Source: Gemmatimonadota bacterium
GTDB lineage: Bacteria > Gemmatimonadota > Gemmatimonadetes > Gemmatimonadales > Gemmatimonadaceae
Direction of reading: 5' to 3'
Assembly: GCA_016182795.1 (NCBI GenBank)
Contig: JACPFW010000027.1
Span: 40,411-104,410 of the forward strand
DNA: 64,000 bases
In this document: in pieces, positions 16,341 to 25,669 of the stretch
Layout: each line of letters starts with the position of its first letter
Position numbering within the stretch: the stretch's first letter is position 1
The notes under the pieces: generated by a model
Database searches by the model: none
What the model was told of the DNA's origin: nothing
What the model saw: the letters and a program-made list of their open reading frames with translations, nothing else
Position numbers and translations under genes: made by a program

Positions 16341-17675
16341 TCAAGCATGCGCGGACCCCAGCACTCCGCTGCACTCGCCGAACCCGATCCGCCGGAATCC
16401 CGCGCGCTCACACCAGCCGCGCAGGGTGATCTCGTCGCCGTCGTGCAGGAAGGCGCGTGTTTCCCCTGTGGAGAGCGTCACCGGCGTCTGACCGCGCCAC
16501 GCCAGCTCCAGCAGACAGCCGCGCGCACCGCGCTCCGGCCCGGAGACCGTGCCGCTGGCAATCAGGTCGCCGGCGCGCACATTGCAGCCGGCGCTGGCGT
16601 GATGGGTCAGCATCTGCGCGAGCGTCCAGTACATGCCGCCGAAGTCGCCGCGGCTCAGGCGCTCCGCCGGCTTGCCCGCCTCACGCATCGTGGCGGTACA
16701 AATCCAGACTTCGAGCGTGATGCCGAATCCACCACTCGCCTGGTCGGCTGCGTCATTCAGATGTGGCAGGGGGGCCGGATCGCCGGCCGGCCTGGCGAAG
16801 GACGGCGTGCGGAACGGTTCGAGCGCATCGAGCGTCACGACCCACGGCGAGACCGTCGTCGCAAAACTCTTGGAGAGGAACGGGCCCAGCGGCTGGTACT
16901 CCCACTGCTGGATGTCACGCGCCGACCAGTCGTTGACGAGACACAACCCGAAGAGATGCTGCTCCGCGCGCGCCAGCGGAATTGTGTCGCCCTGCCGGTT
17001 GCCGCGCGCTACAAAGGCCCCGACCTCGAGTTCGTAGTCGACCCGCGCACTCGGCGCGACCGTCGGCGGGCCTTCGGGCGACGAGACCACCTGACCCCAC
17101 GGCCGGCGCACCGGCGTGCCGCTCGCCACGATGCTCGACGCGCGGCCGTGATAGCCAATCGGCATCCACTTGTAGTTCGGCAGCAGCGGATTGTCGGGAC
17201 GGAACATGGAGCCGACGTTCGTCGCGTGGTGTACCGACGCGTAGAAATCGGAGTAATCGCCGATCTCCGCGGGAACGCGCATGCCGATGGCGTCGGTGGA
17301 CGCGAGGATGTCGCCGGCCATCGCGCGGGCGCGCGCACCCTCCGGCGTGTTGGCCCGCAGGAGGCGATGCGCCACGCGGCGCACCGCTCGCGCGTCGTCG
17401 CGCCCGAGCGTCATCAGCGCGTTGAGCGACCACGACGTCAGCGCGGCGCGCACCGCCGGATCGAGTTCGTGGAATAGTCCTTCGTGCGTAGCCGCGAGGC
17501 AATCGAGCACGCGGTCGCCAATAGCGATCCCGACGCGCGGGCGCTCCTCGAAATCGTGCCGGAAGATTCCGAACGGCAGGTTCGCCAGCGGGAAGTCGGT
17601 ATCCGCCGCGTTGGCGCTCTCCACCCAGGAGATCGCCGACGGGTCGTGAGTTTCGTCGAGCACGGGAGGGGTCAC
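16341..17675 (-). CDS. fahA: Fumarylacetoacetase
   Basis: 444 residues, the normal size. It catalyses the last step of tyrosine catabolism, fumarylacetoacetate to fumarate and acetoacetate. The N-terminal SH3-like domain (DFPLANLPFGIFR) is followed by the catalytic domain with DFYASVHHATNVGSMFRP, YHGRASSIVASG, DYELEVGAFVA, the metal-binding LVNDWSARDIQQWEYQPLGP, and SGTVSGPERGARGCLLEL. The frame is open further upstream, but GTG at 17675 overlaps the previous stop as GTGA and begins VTPPVLDETHD. Translation is therefore coupled to the upstream gene. No other tyrosine-pathway gene is in the window. Confidence 0.95.
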   Translation of the reverse strand: MTPPVLDETHDPSAISWVESANAADTDFPLANLPFGIFRHDFEERPRVGIAIGDRVLDCLAATHEGLFHELDPAVRAALTSWSLNALMTLGRDDARAVRRVAHRLLRANTPEGARARAMAGDILASTDAIGMRVPAEIGDYSDFYASVHHATNVGSMFRPDNPLLPNYKWMPIGYHGRASSIVASGTPVRRPWGQVVSSPEGPPTVAPSARVDYELEVGAFVARGNRQGDTIPLARAEQHLFGLCLVNDWSARDIQQWEYQPLGPFLSKSFATTVSPWVVTLDALEPFRTPSFARPAGDPAPLPHLNDAADQASGGFGITLEVWICTATMREAGKPAERLSRGDFGGMYWTLAQMLTHHASAGCNVRAGDLIASGTVSGPERGARGCLLELAWRGQTPVTLSTGETRAFLHDGDEITLRGWCERAGFRRIGFGECSGVLGSAHA

Positions 17676-18538
17676 GAGAAGGAGAGTGCCGAGAGGTCGT
17701 CGAGTGGCTCGCGAAACGAGCACGAACCGAAACTGGCCGCGAACGCCGTACGATCGGCGGCGAGCGTTTCGGTGGAGAGCAGATGGCCGCGCCACGCGAT
17801 GCCGGCATCGGACACGGTGAACGCACGAGGATTGCGCTCTTCGAGCAGCTGCGCAAGGTCGTGGACCGCCATGCCGTGCCGGGCGTGCGACGCCGCAAGA
17901 AAGACGTTCAAGTACCCGAACATCGTACCGCGCGCCGAGTCGACTTCGTAGGTCAATGGATACTCGCCGCGCACCGGGTGGTGCAGGCCGGCGGTCGCTT
18001 TAAGCATCACGCCGTGCTGCGCGCACCGCGCGAGGAAACGCGCCACGTTCGCCGCGGTGGGAAAGGAATCGGAGGTGACGCCGCCGGTGCGAACCTTGGC
18101 GCGCAGTCCGGCCGCGGCAACAGCGGCGATCAGGGAGTCGGGGTCCTCCTCCACCGGGAGTTCGACATACACCACCGCCGACGACGCCAACGGCGCGAGC
18201 GTGTGCACGTCGTCGACGATTGACGCGCGCGACTCAATGACATCGGCCACCGCGCGCCCCGGCATCCGCGCGTTGAAGGCGCGAATCGAATCCGCATCGG
18301 TCGCCTGCGCCAACACCGCGAGTCGCCACGGCGCCGCGTGGAGATACGGCGTCGCCGTGTGCTCAAACTCGTCCAACCGGACGACCGACACCACGAACCG
18401 CCCCAACGCCCACGCGTCGGCCCCCTCACGGTACGTCGCGTACGCCGCCACCGCGCCGGCCATCGGCACCGACGCCGGCGGGAACAGACCGGCGTAATCG
18501 ATGCGCTCAGTAAGCAACGCCCGCAGCGCGCTATTCAT
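17672..18538 (-). CDS. Conserved hypothetical protein coupled to fahA
   Basis: 288 residues. No motif identifies it. It is soluble, with alternating beta and alpha segments that suggest a TIM-barrel-like fold: IDYAGLFPPAS, FVVSVVRLDEFE, VVYVELPVEE, LRAKVRTGGVTSDSFP, GVMLKATAGLHHPV and SFREPLDDLSALSF. The KxRTGG and KATAGLHHP blocks look like active-site loops. Its stop overlaps the fahA start (GTGA), which suggests a linked role, perhaps in aromatic degradation. Start ATG at 18538 is chosen over one 21 bases upstream because the intervening bases belong to a repeat; both are possible. Confidence 0.7.
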   Translation of the reverse strand: MNSALRALLTERIDYAGLFPPASVPMAGAVAAYATYREGADAWALGRFVVSVVRLDEFEHTATPYLHAAPWRLAVLAQATDADSIRAFNARMPGRAVADVIESRASIVDDVHTLAPLASSAVVYVELPVEEDPDSLIAAVAAAGLRAKVRTGGVTSDSFPTAANVARFLARCAQHGVMLKATAGLHHPVRGEYPLTYEVDSARGTMFGYLNVFLAASHARHGMAVHDLAQLLEERNPRAFTVSDAGIAWRGHLLSTETLAADRTAFAASFGSCSFREPLDDLSALSFS

Positions 18539-18572
18539 CTGCCATCTACTTTCCACCATCTACCATCTGCCC
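18539..18572. repeat. Short CCATCT(A/G)CC repeat
   Basis: The spacer between two co-directional genes carries four units of the type CCATCTAC/CCATCTGCC. The same unit recurs at 56821-56895, so this looks like a small member of a dispersed repeat family. Confidence 0.5.
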
Positions 18573-20648
18573 TCATGGCACCAATCCCTTCGTCAGATAC
18601 TTCCCCAGCCATCCGTGCACTTCCTGGTACCACCGCTGGCTGTTCTGCGGCTTCAGGATCCAGTGCCCCTCGTCCGGATAGACGACGATGCGGGCATCCA
18701 CGCCCTGGCGGCGCAGCGACGTGAACATCGAGAGGCCTTCGGTATACGGCACGCGGTAGTCGAGCTCGCCGTGGATCACGAGCGTCGGCGTCTTGAAGTT
18801 CTGGGCAAAGAGGTGCGGCGAATACTTGCGGTACTGCGTGGCCATTGCCGTCGGATTCCAGAACGGACCGCCGTACTCCCACTCGGGAAACCAGAGCTCC
18901 TCGGTGGCGGCATACATGTTCTCGAGGTTGAACGGTCCCGCGTGCGACACCAGCGCCTTGAAGCGGTTGGTGTGACCGGCGATCCAGTTCACCATATAGC
19001 CGCCATACGCGCCGCCGGCCGCCGCCATCCGCGTGCTGTCCATCCACGGATTGACCTTGAGCGCGGCATCGAGCCCCTTCATTAGGTCGACGTAGGTCTT
19101 GCCGCCCCAGTCCTTGCTGACGCCGTCGGTGAGCTTCTGCCCATATCCCGTCGAGCCGGTGGGATTGAGGATGACCAGTCCGTAGCCGCCTGTGGCGAAC
19201 ATCTGGTAGTTCCAACGCGTGCTCCACGAGTCGAACCATGCCCCCTGCGGGCCGCCGTGGACGAGCAGCAGCACCGGGAACTTCTTGCCGGCTTCAAACT
19301 GCGGCGGCTTCACGATGAAGCCGTGCATTTTCACGTTGTTCGATCCGGTGAACCAGAAGTCCTCGAGCGGCGGCAGGTTCAGCTTCGCCAGCAGCGCGTC
19401 GTTCTCGTGCGTGAACTGGCGTTGCGCGCTCACCCCCGACGCGTCGAGCGTCCCGACCCACACCTCGGCCGGCGCGGCGCCCGACTCGCGGATCCAGGCG
19501 ACCGTGCCATTCTTGGCGATTGAGAGCTGGGTGTTGTTGTGCTCGGTGATCACCGGCTGCGGCGCGCTCGCCTTGCCCGCGGCGTCGAGCGTGACGCGGA
19601 AGTACTTGTCGCGGCCGATGTCACCGGCGAGCACGAACAGCGTCTTGCTGTCGGGGGCGACGACGATGCCGTCGGCGTTGCGATCCCAGTTCGGCAGCAG
19701 CTCACGGCCGCCCATGCCGTCGATCAGCGCGCCCATCAGACGCCACTTGTCGGCCTCAAATCCGGCCCGCCGCTGCGAGGCGAAGAACATCATCCGCCCG
19801 TCACCGGAGACCACCGGGTTTTGGTCGGCTCCCTTGTTGTCACCCGTCAGCACGCGGGCAACGCCGGCGGCGACCGCCACCGAGTAGACGTTGAGATCGG
19901 TGGTCCATGCGTCCTTCGATCCCTGATCCTTGGCCGTGTACAAGGCGAACCGTCCGTCCGAGCTGAAAGTGTATCCCTCGCTCCCCCCAAAGGGCCCGGG
20001 CGGCACATCATACGCCGCGCCCGGGATCAGGTCGCGCAGGTCGCCGCCGTCCGGCTTCACAACGAACAGATGCGACCGCGTTCCTTCGTCGTACGCGTTC
20101 CAGTGGCGGAAGAGCAGATTATCGGCGGCGTGGGCCTTCACCTTGCTCTCGCTCTTCGCCTTGTCCTTGGCCGCGTTGCACGCGTCATCGCGGCACTCGG
20201 GATAGACCGCCGAGACGAAGGCGATGCGGTCGCCGGTGGGCGACCAGACTGGGCCGCTGGCGCCGCCGGTGAGGTTGGTCAGCTGCTTGGCGGCGCCGCC
20301 GCGCACGGGGGCAATCCACAGCTGGCCGCCGCTCGTGTACGCCACCGACGCGCCGTCGGGCGCCCAGCGCGCCTCGCTCGCCATCGTGCGATCGTCCGGA
20401 AACTGGCGCGCCGCGCCGCCGCTCACCGGAGCGATCCACGTCCGCGTCGTCCGTCGATTGGCGGCCAGATCGGTGCTGCGCACCGCGTACAGCAGCCACT
20501 TCCCGTCGGGCGACAGCTGCGGGTCAGAGACAATCTTTGCCGAGGCGAACTCCTCGAACGTGATCGGTCGGCGCGTCTGGGCGCTGACAGTGGGCGCGAT
20601 CGTCGCGAGGGCGAGCAGCGCAACGGACAGGCGGCGCAGCAGCAGCAT
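18573..20648 (-). CDS. S9 family prolyl oligopeptidase / acylaminoacyl-peptidase
   Basis: 691 residues with a signal peptide (MLLLRRLSVALLALATIAPT, cleavage near VSAQ). The N-terminal half is a beta-propeller (SDPQLSPDGKWLLYAVRS, ASEARWAPDGASVAYTS). The C-terminal half is an alpha/beta-hydrolase domain with FPVLLLVHGGPQGAW, the nucleophile in AAGGAYGGYMVNW, the acid near HGELDYRVPYTEG and the histidine in YPDEGHWI. This is the DPP-like S9C type, which cleaves peptides in the periplasm. GGGAG lies 6 bases before the ATG. Confidence 0.92.
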   Translation of the reverse strand: MLLLRRLSVALLALATIAPTVSAQTRRPITFEEFASAKIVSDPQLSPDGKWLLYAVRSTDLAANRRTTRTWIAPVSGGAARQFPDDRTMASEARWAPDGASVAYTSGGQLWIAPVRGGAAKQLTNLTGGASGPVWSPTGDRIAFVSAVYPECRDDACNAAKDKAKSESKVKAHAADNLLFRHWNAYDEGTRSHLFVVKPDGGDLRDLIPGAAYDVPPGPFGGSEGYTFSSDGRFALYTAKDQGSKDAWTTDLNVYSVAVAAGVARVLTGDNKGADQNPVVSGDGRMMFFASQRRAGFEADKWRLMGALIDGMGGRELLPNWDRNADGIVVAPDSKTLFVLAGDIGRDKYFRVTLDAAGKASAPQPVITEHNNTQLSIAKNGTVAWIRESGAAPAEVWVGTLDASGVSAQRQFTHENDALLAKLNLPPLEDFWFTGSNNVKMHGFIVKPPQFEAGKKFPVLLLVHGGPQGAWFDSWSTRWNYQMFATGGYGLVILNPTGSTGYGQKLTDGVSKDWGGKTYVDLMKGLDAALKVNPWMDSTRMAAAGGAYGGYMVNWIAGHTNRFKALVSHAGPFNLENMYAATEELWFPEWEYGGPFWNPTAMATQYRKYSPHLFAQNFKTPTLVIHGELDYRVPYTEGLSMFTSLRRQGVDARIVVYPDEGHWILKPQNSQRWYQEVHGWLGKYLTKGLVP

Positions 20649-20682
20649 GCGGAACTCCCGCGGCCAGGTCGGCCGCCACGGG

Positions 20683-21168
20683 TCAGAGGAACGGCAGGAA
20701 ATCAGGGAACGACGCCTTGAGACGCGCAGCGCAGTCGGGCATGTCGCGCATCAGGCGGAAATCTGAGAACTCAAAACCGGGGGCCACGGTGCAACCGGCA
20801 AGCGTGTAGTCGCCCGTGCAGCGCACGGCCTGCCAGCAGCCGGCCGGCACCACGCGCACGGGCGCGCTCGACGCCTCAACCGGTCCGAGCCGCTCGGTGC
20901 GCGCGCGGCTGACAGTTCCATCAACAACGTGCAGCTCGAGCGGCGCCCCTTCGTACCAGTGCCAGATCTCATCAGAGGCCACGCGATGCCAGCGGTTCAC
21001 ATCGGTGCCGCGCAGCAGATAGTAGATGGTCGTCGTCGCCCAGCGCTCCGACCGGCCGTCGTCGGTGCGCACCATGCGACGCGACCGGAACAGTTCGCGG
21101 TAGAACCCACCCTCGGGATGCGGCGCGAGGTTCAGTTCGCGCACGAGATCGTCGGCGCGGCTGCTCAT
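20683..21168 (-). CDS. DUF985 cupin protein
   Basis: 161 residues. The block LAPHPEGGFYRELFRS, then TTIYYLLRG, WHRVASDEIWHWYEGAPLELHVV and PAGCWQAVRCTGDYTLAGCTVAPGFEFSDF, are hallmarks of the DUF985 (cupin_5) family, a metal-binding double-stranded beta-helix of unknown or sugar-epimerase-like function. The start codon overlaps the stop of the terC-like gene as ATGA. It is the last gene of a four-gene minus-strand unit that begins with ispH. Confidence 0.88.
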   Translation of the reverse strand: MSSRADDLVRELNLAPHPEGGFYRELFRSRRMVRTDDGRSERWATTTIYYLLRGTDVNRWHRVASDEIWHWYEGAPLELHVVDGTVSRARTERLGPVEASSAPVRVVPAGCWQAVRCTGDYTLAGCTVAPGFEFSDFRLMRDMPDCAARLKASFPDFLPFL

Positions 21169-21902
21169 GGTGTGCTCTGGCGCAGCTTCACGGCCGTCGC
21201 CCTCGCGCGCACGCGAATGTTGATGAACTCCACCGCCACCGAGAACGCCATCGCAAAGTACGTATAGCCCTTGGGCACGTGGTAGCCGAAGCCCTCGATG
21301 ATCAGGTTGCCGCCAATCATCACCAGGAACGCGAGCGCGAGCACCTTGATGGTCGGGTGACGGTCCACGAACTCCGAAATCGGCGTCGACGCCCAGAGCA
21401 TCACCATCAGCGCGAGCACGTTGGCCGCGATCATGATGCTCACGCTTTGCACCATGCCGACGGCGGTGATCACCGAGTCGACGGAGAAGACGATGTCGAT
21501 GACCATGATCTGCGCCACGACGGCCCACAGCGACGACCTGACCGCCGCCTCATGATGATGCTCGACACCCTCGAGCTTCGAGTGGATCTCGAACGTCGCC
21601 TTGCCGATGAGGAACAGGCCGCCGACGATGAGAATGAGGTCGCGTCCGCTGATCTCGCGGCCCATCATCGTGAACAGGTTGCCGGTGAGCCCCATGATCC
21701 ACGTGATGCTCAACAGGAACGCGATGCGCGTGACGAGCGCGCCGCTGAGTCCCAGCCGCCGCGCCCGCCCCTGCTCGGATTTGGGCAGCTTGCCGGCGAG
21801 GATGGCGATGAAGATGACGTTGTCGATGCCAAGCACGAGCTCGAGCGCCGTCAGCGTCACGAGCCCAATCCACACGTTTGGATCAGTGAGCCAGTCGATC
21901 AT
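21165..21902 (-). CDS. TerC family integral membrane protein
   Basis: 245 residues with about seven hydrophobic segments. It has the TerC signature acidic pairs within membrane helices: LTALELVLGIDNVIFIAIL and QIMVIDIVFSVDSVITAVG. A cytoplasmic loop contains EGVEHHHEAAV, a possible metal-binding histidine cluster. TerC-type proteins are linked to tellurite resistance and to metal (for example manganese) export and metallation of secreted proteins. It is coupled by overlap to the downstream cupin gene. Confidence 0.92.
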   Translation of the reverse strand: MIDWLTDPNVWIGLVTLTALELVLGIDNVIFIAILAGKLPKSEQGRARRLGLSGALVTRIAFLLSITWIMGLTGNLFTMMGREISGRDLILIVGGLFLIGKATFEIHSKLEGVEHHHEAAVRSSLWAVVAQIMVIDIVFSVDSVITAVGMVQSVSIMIAANVLALMVMLWASTPISEFVDRHPTIKVLALAFLVMIGGNLIIEGFGYHVPKGYTYFAMAFSVAVEFINIRVRARATAVKLRQSTP

Positions 21903-21942
21903 TCGGGTGTATGCGTAAAGGTGGTCTCACCAGCGCTGCCTA

Positions 21943-22956
21943 CTATCGGTCGTCGCTCGTCTCTCGCTTCGTCCCCGTCCACGTCACCATCCACCGCCGC
22001 GTTGCTCCCGGCTCGATCCACTGCGCCCCCTCCCACGCCCCCAGCGCCTCGCTGAGCGTGCCGGGCGCGCCGATTGCCGGCTCGAACCCGAGATTGAAAT
22101 ACGGGGTCGGCTTGCGCCACGGCAACCACGAGGTGCGCGGCAGCGGATTCCATCCGCCGTGGTTGACCCACAGCCCGAGATGCGGCACCTCCGCCGACGA
22201 AAAACTCGCGGTCAGCAGGTCCGTCCCCTCGGCCACGCTCACGTGCTGCCCATCGGCCGGCAGATCGACGTACAGCATGCACGCGAACGGCCGCTTCCAC
22301 GCCCGCCCGGGCGACGAAAAGTCGAGAATCTGCCCGCCACTGCGCACCCGCGGCCACCGATGTTCGGCTCCGGGGTTGCCGAGGTCGACGCCGTGCTGCG
22401 CGGCAACGCGCGTGCGCGCCCCGTCAGGAAGCAAGACCCGCGTGCCGCGGCTCAGTGGCACCAGCGCGTGCGACGCCCAGACGAACGGCAGCTTGAGTTC
22501 GCCGATGTTCGTCGCCGCGTATTCGCACCGCACTTCACCGCACGGAGTGACCAGCAGCGTGCGCTCGAACGTGTAGGGCAGCTGATCGCCCCGCCACGCG
22601 AGATGCGCGCGATGGCCGTCGTCATTGGTCGTCAGGGCCAGCGCAGGCTGCTGCGCCCACAGTTCACCGTGGTCCGCCAGCTCACGTCCGCCGGCGCCGC
22701 GCACCAGCGACGGCAGGGTGCACGCGCCCACCGTCGGAAAACACTCGTCGAGGCCGCCGCTGTCGGCCGTCAACACATACGATGCGCCGGCGACCGGCGT
22801 GCGGTACGGCAGCTGCGCATTGCGCCACAGCCACTGCCGTTCGCCAAACCAGAGCTCGGAAATCTTGCCGCCGAGCGACGGGATGATGACCACACGCGCG
22901 TTCCCGCCACGCAGCTCAACGCTGCCGAACGAGGGCGAACCGAGCGGTGTGGCCAC
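21943..22956 (-). CDS. Aldose 1-epimerase-like (galactose mutarotase fold) protein
   Basis: 337 residues starting at GTG. The pattern VVIIPSLGGKISELWF, DECFPTVGACTLP, LADHGELWAQ, and near the end HLGLWVNHGGWNP and YFNLGFEPAIGAPGTLSEAL belongs to the galactose mutarotase-like superfamily (GHGxLW and NxGxEP blocks). It probably interconverts anomers of a sugar or binds one. It starts 4 bases after the ispH stop, in the same unit. No sugar genes are adjacent, so the substrate is unknown. Confidence 0.82.
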   Translation of the reverse strand: MATPLGSPSFGSVELRGGNARVVIIPSLGGKISELWFGERQWLWRNAQLPYRTPVAGASYVLTADSGGLDECFPTVGACTLPSLVRGAGGRELADHGELWAQQPALALTTNDDGHRAHLAWRGDQLPYTFERTLLVTPCGEVRCEYAATNIGELKLPFVWASHALVPLSRGTRVLLPDGARTRVAAQHGVDLGNPGAEHRWPRVRSGGQILDFSSPGRAWKRPFACMLYVDLPADGQHVSVAEGTDLLTASFSSAEVPHLGLWVNHGGWNPLPRTSWLPWRKPTPYFNLGFEPAIGAPGTLSEALGAWEGAQWIEPGATRRWMVTWTGTKRETSDDR

Positions 22957-22960
22957 CCGG

Positions 22961-24169
22961 CTACGCGATGGTGGACAGGTCGATGCCGCGCGTCGCGAAC
23001 ACGCGGGCCACGGCGTCGCCGATCTTGTTGTTTGGCGTGCTCGCTCCGGCCGTCAACCCGACGGTCACCGGGCCGGTGCCCAGCCAGTTCGACGCCTCGA
23101 ACCGCTCCCCCGACTTCGCGTCGCGCGCCTGGATCACCCGCCGCTCGGGGTCGATGCAGAGCGCATCCTCCACGTGGAAGGTGCGCACCTTCTCGGCGCA
23201 CAGCGCCGCCAGCGAAATCGTGTTGCTCGAGTTGTAACCGCCGATCACGAGCATCACGTCGGGCGGATCGAGGAGCATGGCGTTGACCGCGTCCTGCCGG
23301 TCTTGCGTGGCGCTGCAGATCGTGTCGAACGTCCGGAAGTTCGTGGCCCGATACGCTTCGCCTTTCGCCGCCGCCATCGCCGCGCCAACAAACTCGCCGA
23401 TCTCCAGCGACTCGCGGGCCAGCATCGTCGTCTGGTTGGCGACCCCGATGCGCGCGAGGTGGATGTCGGGATCGAAGTGGGCGCTGGCCGCCTTGCCGTA
23501 TTTCGCCAGAAACGCCGATCGGTCGCCCCGCCCCGCCAGGTACTCGGTGACGTCGCGTGCCTCGTCCATGTTGCGGACCACGAGATACGTGCCGCCTGGG
23601 AACTTTTCCACCTGCGACGCCGTGGCGCGCGTTTCCTCGTGGTAGTACTTGCCGTGGATGAGCGAAGTCAAGCCGTCGCGCGCGTAGGCCTCCACCCGCT
23701 TCCACACATTGAGCACCGAGCCGCACGTGGTGTCGACCACCACGCAGCCCTTCTCGCGCAGCGTCTGGAAGTCGCTGATCGTCACGCCGAACGCGGGGAG
23801 AATCACCACATCGTCGGCCGTGATGCCCGAATAGTCGAACACGCCGTCGGTCGGCATGAGGATCTCGATCCCCATCTCGCGCAGGCGCTGGTTCACGTGC
23901 GGGTTATGAATGATCTCGCCGACCAGGAAGACGCGACGGTCGGGAAACTTGTGGCGCGTCTGGTACGCGTACTCCACCGCCCGCTCCACGCCGTAGCAGA
24001 AGCCGAACTCGTGCGCCATCCGCACGGTGACGTCGCCGACAGTCAGCTGATAGTCCCGCGCCCGCAGCAGGTCGACGATCCGGCCGGAATAGTCAGCCGA
24101 CAGCGTCGCCTCGACGTCCTGCTTGAGGCCGAATCCCTTGCGAAAATAGGTTGGGTCAGGGGCGTTCAT
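22961..24169 (-). CDS. ispH: 4-hydroxy-3-methylbut-2-enyl diphosphate reductase
   Basis: 402 residues. This is the long form found in cyanobacteria and plants, as opposed to the usual 310-residue form. It is the last enzyme of the MEP pathway and makes IPP and DMAPP with a [4Fe-4S] cluster. Cluster cysteines are in GFCYGVERAVE, VVDTTCGSV and FDTICSATQDRQDA. Other conserved blocks are EIIHNPHVNQRL, VIGGYNSSNT and GLTAGASTPNNKIG. The start is supported by a TAGATT -10 element 7-12 bases upstream. The gene is divergent from sthA across only 50 bases. Confidence 0.95.
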   Translation of the reverse strand: MNAPDPTYFRKGFGLKQDVEATLSADYSGRIVDLLRARDYQLTVGDVTVRMAHEFGFCYGVERAVEYAYQTRHKFPDRRVFLVGEIIHNPHVNQRLREMGIEILMPTDGVFDYSGITADDVVILPAFGVTISDFQTLREKGCVVVDTTCGSVLNVWKRVEAYARDGLTSLIHGKYYHEETRATASQVEKFPGGTYLVVRNMDEARDVTEYLAGRGDRSAFLAKYGKAASAHFDPDIHLARIGVANQTTMLARESLEIGEFVGAAMAAAKGEAYRATNFRTFDTICSATQDRQDAVNAMLLDPPDVMLVIGGYNSSNTISLAALCAEKVRTFHVEDALCIDPERRVIQARDAKSGERFEASNWLGTGPVTVGLTAGASTPNNKIGDAVARVFATRGIDLSTIA

Positions 24170-24175
24170 TCCTGA

Positions 24176-24181
24176 AATCTA
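24176..24181 (-). promoter_or_regulatory. -10 element TAGATT for ispH (leaderless)
   Basis: On the minus strand TAGATT occupies exactly positions -12 to -7 relative to the ispH ATG, which fits a leaderless transcript. The -35 is poor. Confidence 0.4.
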
Positions 24182-24182
24182 G

Positions 24183-24212
24183 TGGACACCAGACGGTTCT
24201 GGGGGATAGTCT
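24183..24212 (+). promoter_or_regulatory. Promoter of sthA
   Basis: TGGACA (5 of 6 match to TTGACA) at 24183-24188 is followed after 18 bases by TAGTCT at 24207-24212. This ends 7 bases before the ATG at 24220, so transcription should begin at or very near the start codon. Confidence 0.45.
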
Positions 24213-24219
24213 CTAGGGG

Positions 24220-25650
24220 ATGACAGAGCACTTTGACCTCGTGGTGGTGGGCGCCGGCCCGGCAGGCGAGAAGGGGGCGGCGCAGGCGGCCTATTTCGGC
24301 AAGAAGGTCTGCCTCATTGAGCGCGCCCCCAAACCGGGCGGCGCCGCGGTCAACACGGGGACCCTGCCGGCCAACACGCTGCGCGAGTCCGCGGCGCTGC
24401 TGTCGGGACTCCGCCGCAAGGGACTCTACGGCGTGGAGTTCCACGTGCAGCCCGACCTCTCCGTCGCCGACTTCATGCAGCGCGAGCGGCAGGTCATCGA
24501 GGGTGCGTGGCACGACATCGAGGAGAACCTCGCGCGCCACCAGATCACCGCCGTGCAGGGCGACGCGCGGTTCACGAGCCCGCAGGCGGTCGAAGTGCAC
24601 CGCCACGGGACGGCGCCGCGCAGCATCGCCGGCGACATCTTCCTCGTCGCCCCCGGCTCGCGTCCGTGGCGTCCGGCCTCCGTGCCATTCGATGGCACGA
24701 CCATTCTCGACAGCACCGACGTCCTCACCCTGCCGACGATTCCGGCCCGGCTCATCGTCATCGGCGGGGGCACGATCGGCTGCACGTACGCGAGCATCTT
24801 CGCCGCCCTCGGCGCCAAGGTCACCGTCGTCACGACCAAGGAACGCCTGCTCGCCCAACTCGAGCACGAAGTTGGTGACGCCCTGCGGCAGGAAATGACG
24901 CGCCGACTCGGCATTCAGGTGCACCTTGGCGTCGACGTCACCCGCATCGACGCGCAGGGTGGGCTCGGCTACGTCACGATCGCCGACGGGACGACGCTGG
25001 TAGCCGAGTGCGTGCTCCATTGCGCCGGACGCGAGGGCGCCACCGCCAGTCTTGGTCTGGCGAATGCCGGCGTGGCCACCAGCGATCGCGGGTTCATTCT
25101 CGTGGACGAGAAGTTCCGCACCAGCACCACGCACATCTACGCGGCCGGCGATGTGATGGGGCACCCCGGGCGTGCATCGACGTCGATGGAGCAGGCGCGA
25201 GTGGCGATGTGCCACGCGTTCGGCCTGCGCTACAAGCAGGAAGTCTCCTCGGTGGTGCCGTACGGCGTGTGGACCATTCCCGAAGTGGCGAGCGTCGGAC
25301 TCACCGAAGCCGAGGCGCGCGCCCGCGGCATCGACTGCGAGATCGGCCGTGCCGACCTGGCGCACAACACGCGCGGCCGGATCCTCGGTGAGTCGACGGG
25401 ATTTGTGAAGCTCGTCTTCAATGCCGAAGACCAGCAGCTACTCGGCGCGACGATCGTCGGCGAGGGCGCTTGTGAAATCATTCACGTGCCGAGTGCCGTG
25501 TTGGCCCACGGCGGCACGCTCGACTATTTCATTCAGGCCGTCTTCAGTTACCCGTCGCTGACCGAGGCGTTCAAGTACGCCGCGTACGACGGGCTCCAGC
25601 GGTTGCAGCGGCGCATCGGCGCCGCCGGCGGACTGGACGCGCGGGACTGA
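24220..25650 (+). CDS. sthA: Soluble pyridine nucleotide transhydrogenase
   Basis: 476 residues, a flavoprotein of the two-dinucleotide-binding-domain family. The FAD site is LVVVGAGPAGEKGAA, the NAD site is LIVIGGGTIGCTYAS, and the C-terminal FAD region is IYAAGDVMGHPG. The redox-active CxxxxC of lipoamide dehydrogenases is replaced by NTGTLPANTLRE, the hallmark of SthA, which moves hydride between NADPH and NAD+. The final dimerisation domain (YGVWTIPEVASVGLTEAEA) is complete. Confidence 0.92.
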   Translation: MTEHFDLVVVGAGPAGEKGAAQAAYFGKKVCLIERAPKPGGAAVNTGTLPANTLRESAALLSGLRRKGLYGVEFHVQPDLSVADFMQRERQVIEGAWHDIEENLARHQITAVQGDARFTSPQAVEVHRHGTAPRSIAGDIFLVAPGSRPWRPASVPFDGTTILDSTDVLTLPTIPARLIVIGGGTIGCTYASIFAALGAKVTVVTTKERLLAQLEHEVGDALRQEMTRRLGIQVHLGVDVTRIDAQGGLGYVTIADGTTLVAECVLHCAGREGATASLGLANAGVATSDRGFILVDEKFRTSTTHIYAAGDVMGHPGRASTSMEQARVAMCHAFGLRYKQEVSSVVPYGVWTIPEVASVGLTEAEARARGIDCEIGRADLAHNTRGRILGESTGFVKLVFNAEDQQLLGATIVGEGACEIIHVPSAVLAHGGTLDYFIQAVFSYPSLTEAFKYAAYDGLQRLQRRIGAAGGLDARD

Positions 25651-25669
25651 GCGCCGCCCTCAGGCGCTC
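25649..25669. terminator. Hairpin shared by convergent sthA and thioesterase genes
   Basis: A 7-bp stem GAGCGCC / GGCGCTC closes a 7-base loop. The loop contains the TGA of the minus-strand thioesterase gene, while the sthA TGA forms the base of the left arm. It probably acts in both directions. Confidence 0.55.

Noticed and set aside
24166..25365. A 399-codon frame on the minus strand
   Set aside because: It is antisense to sthA, which has intact FAD and NAD motifs. The frame has shadow composition.
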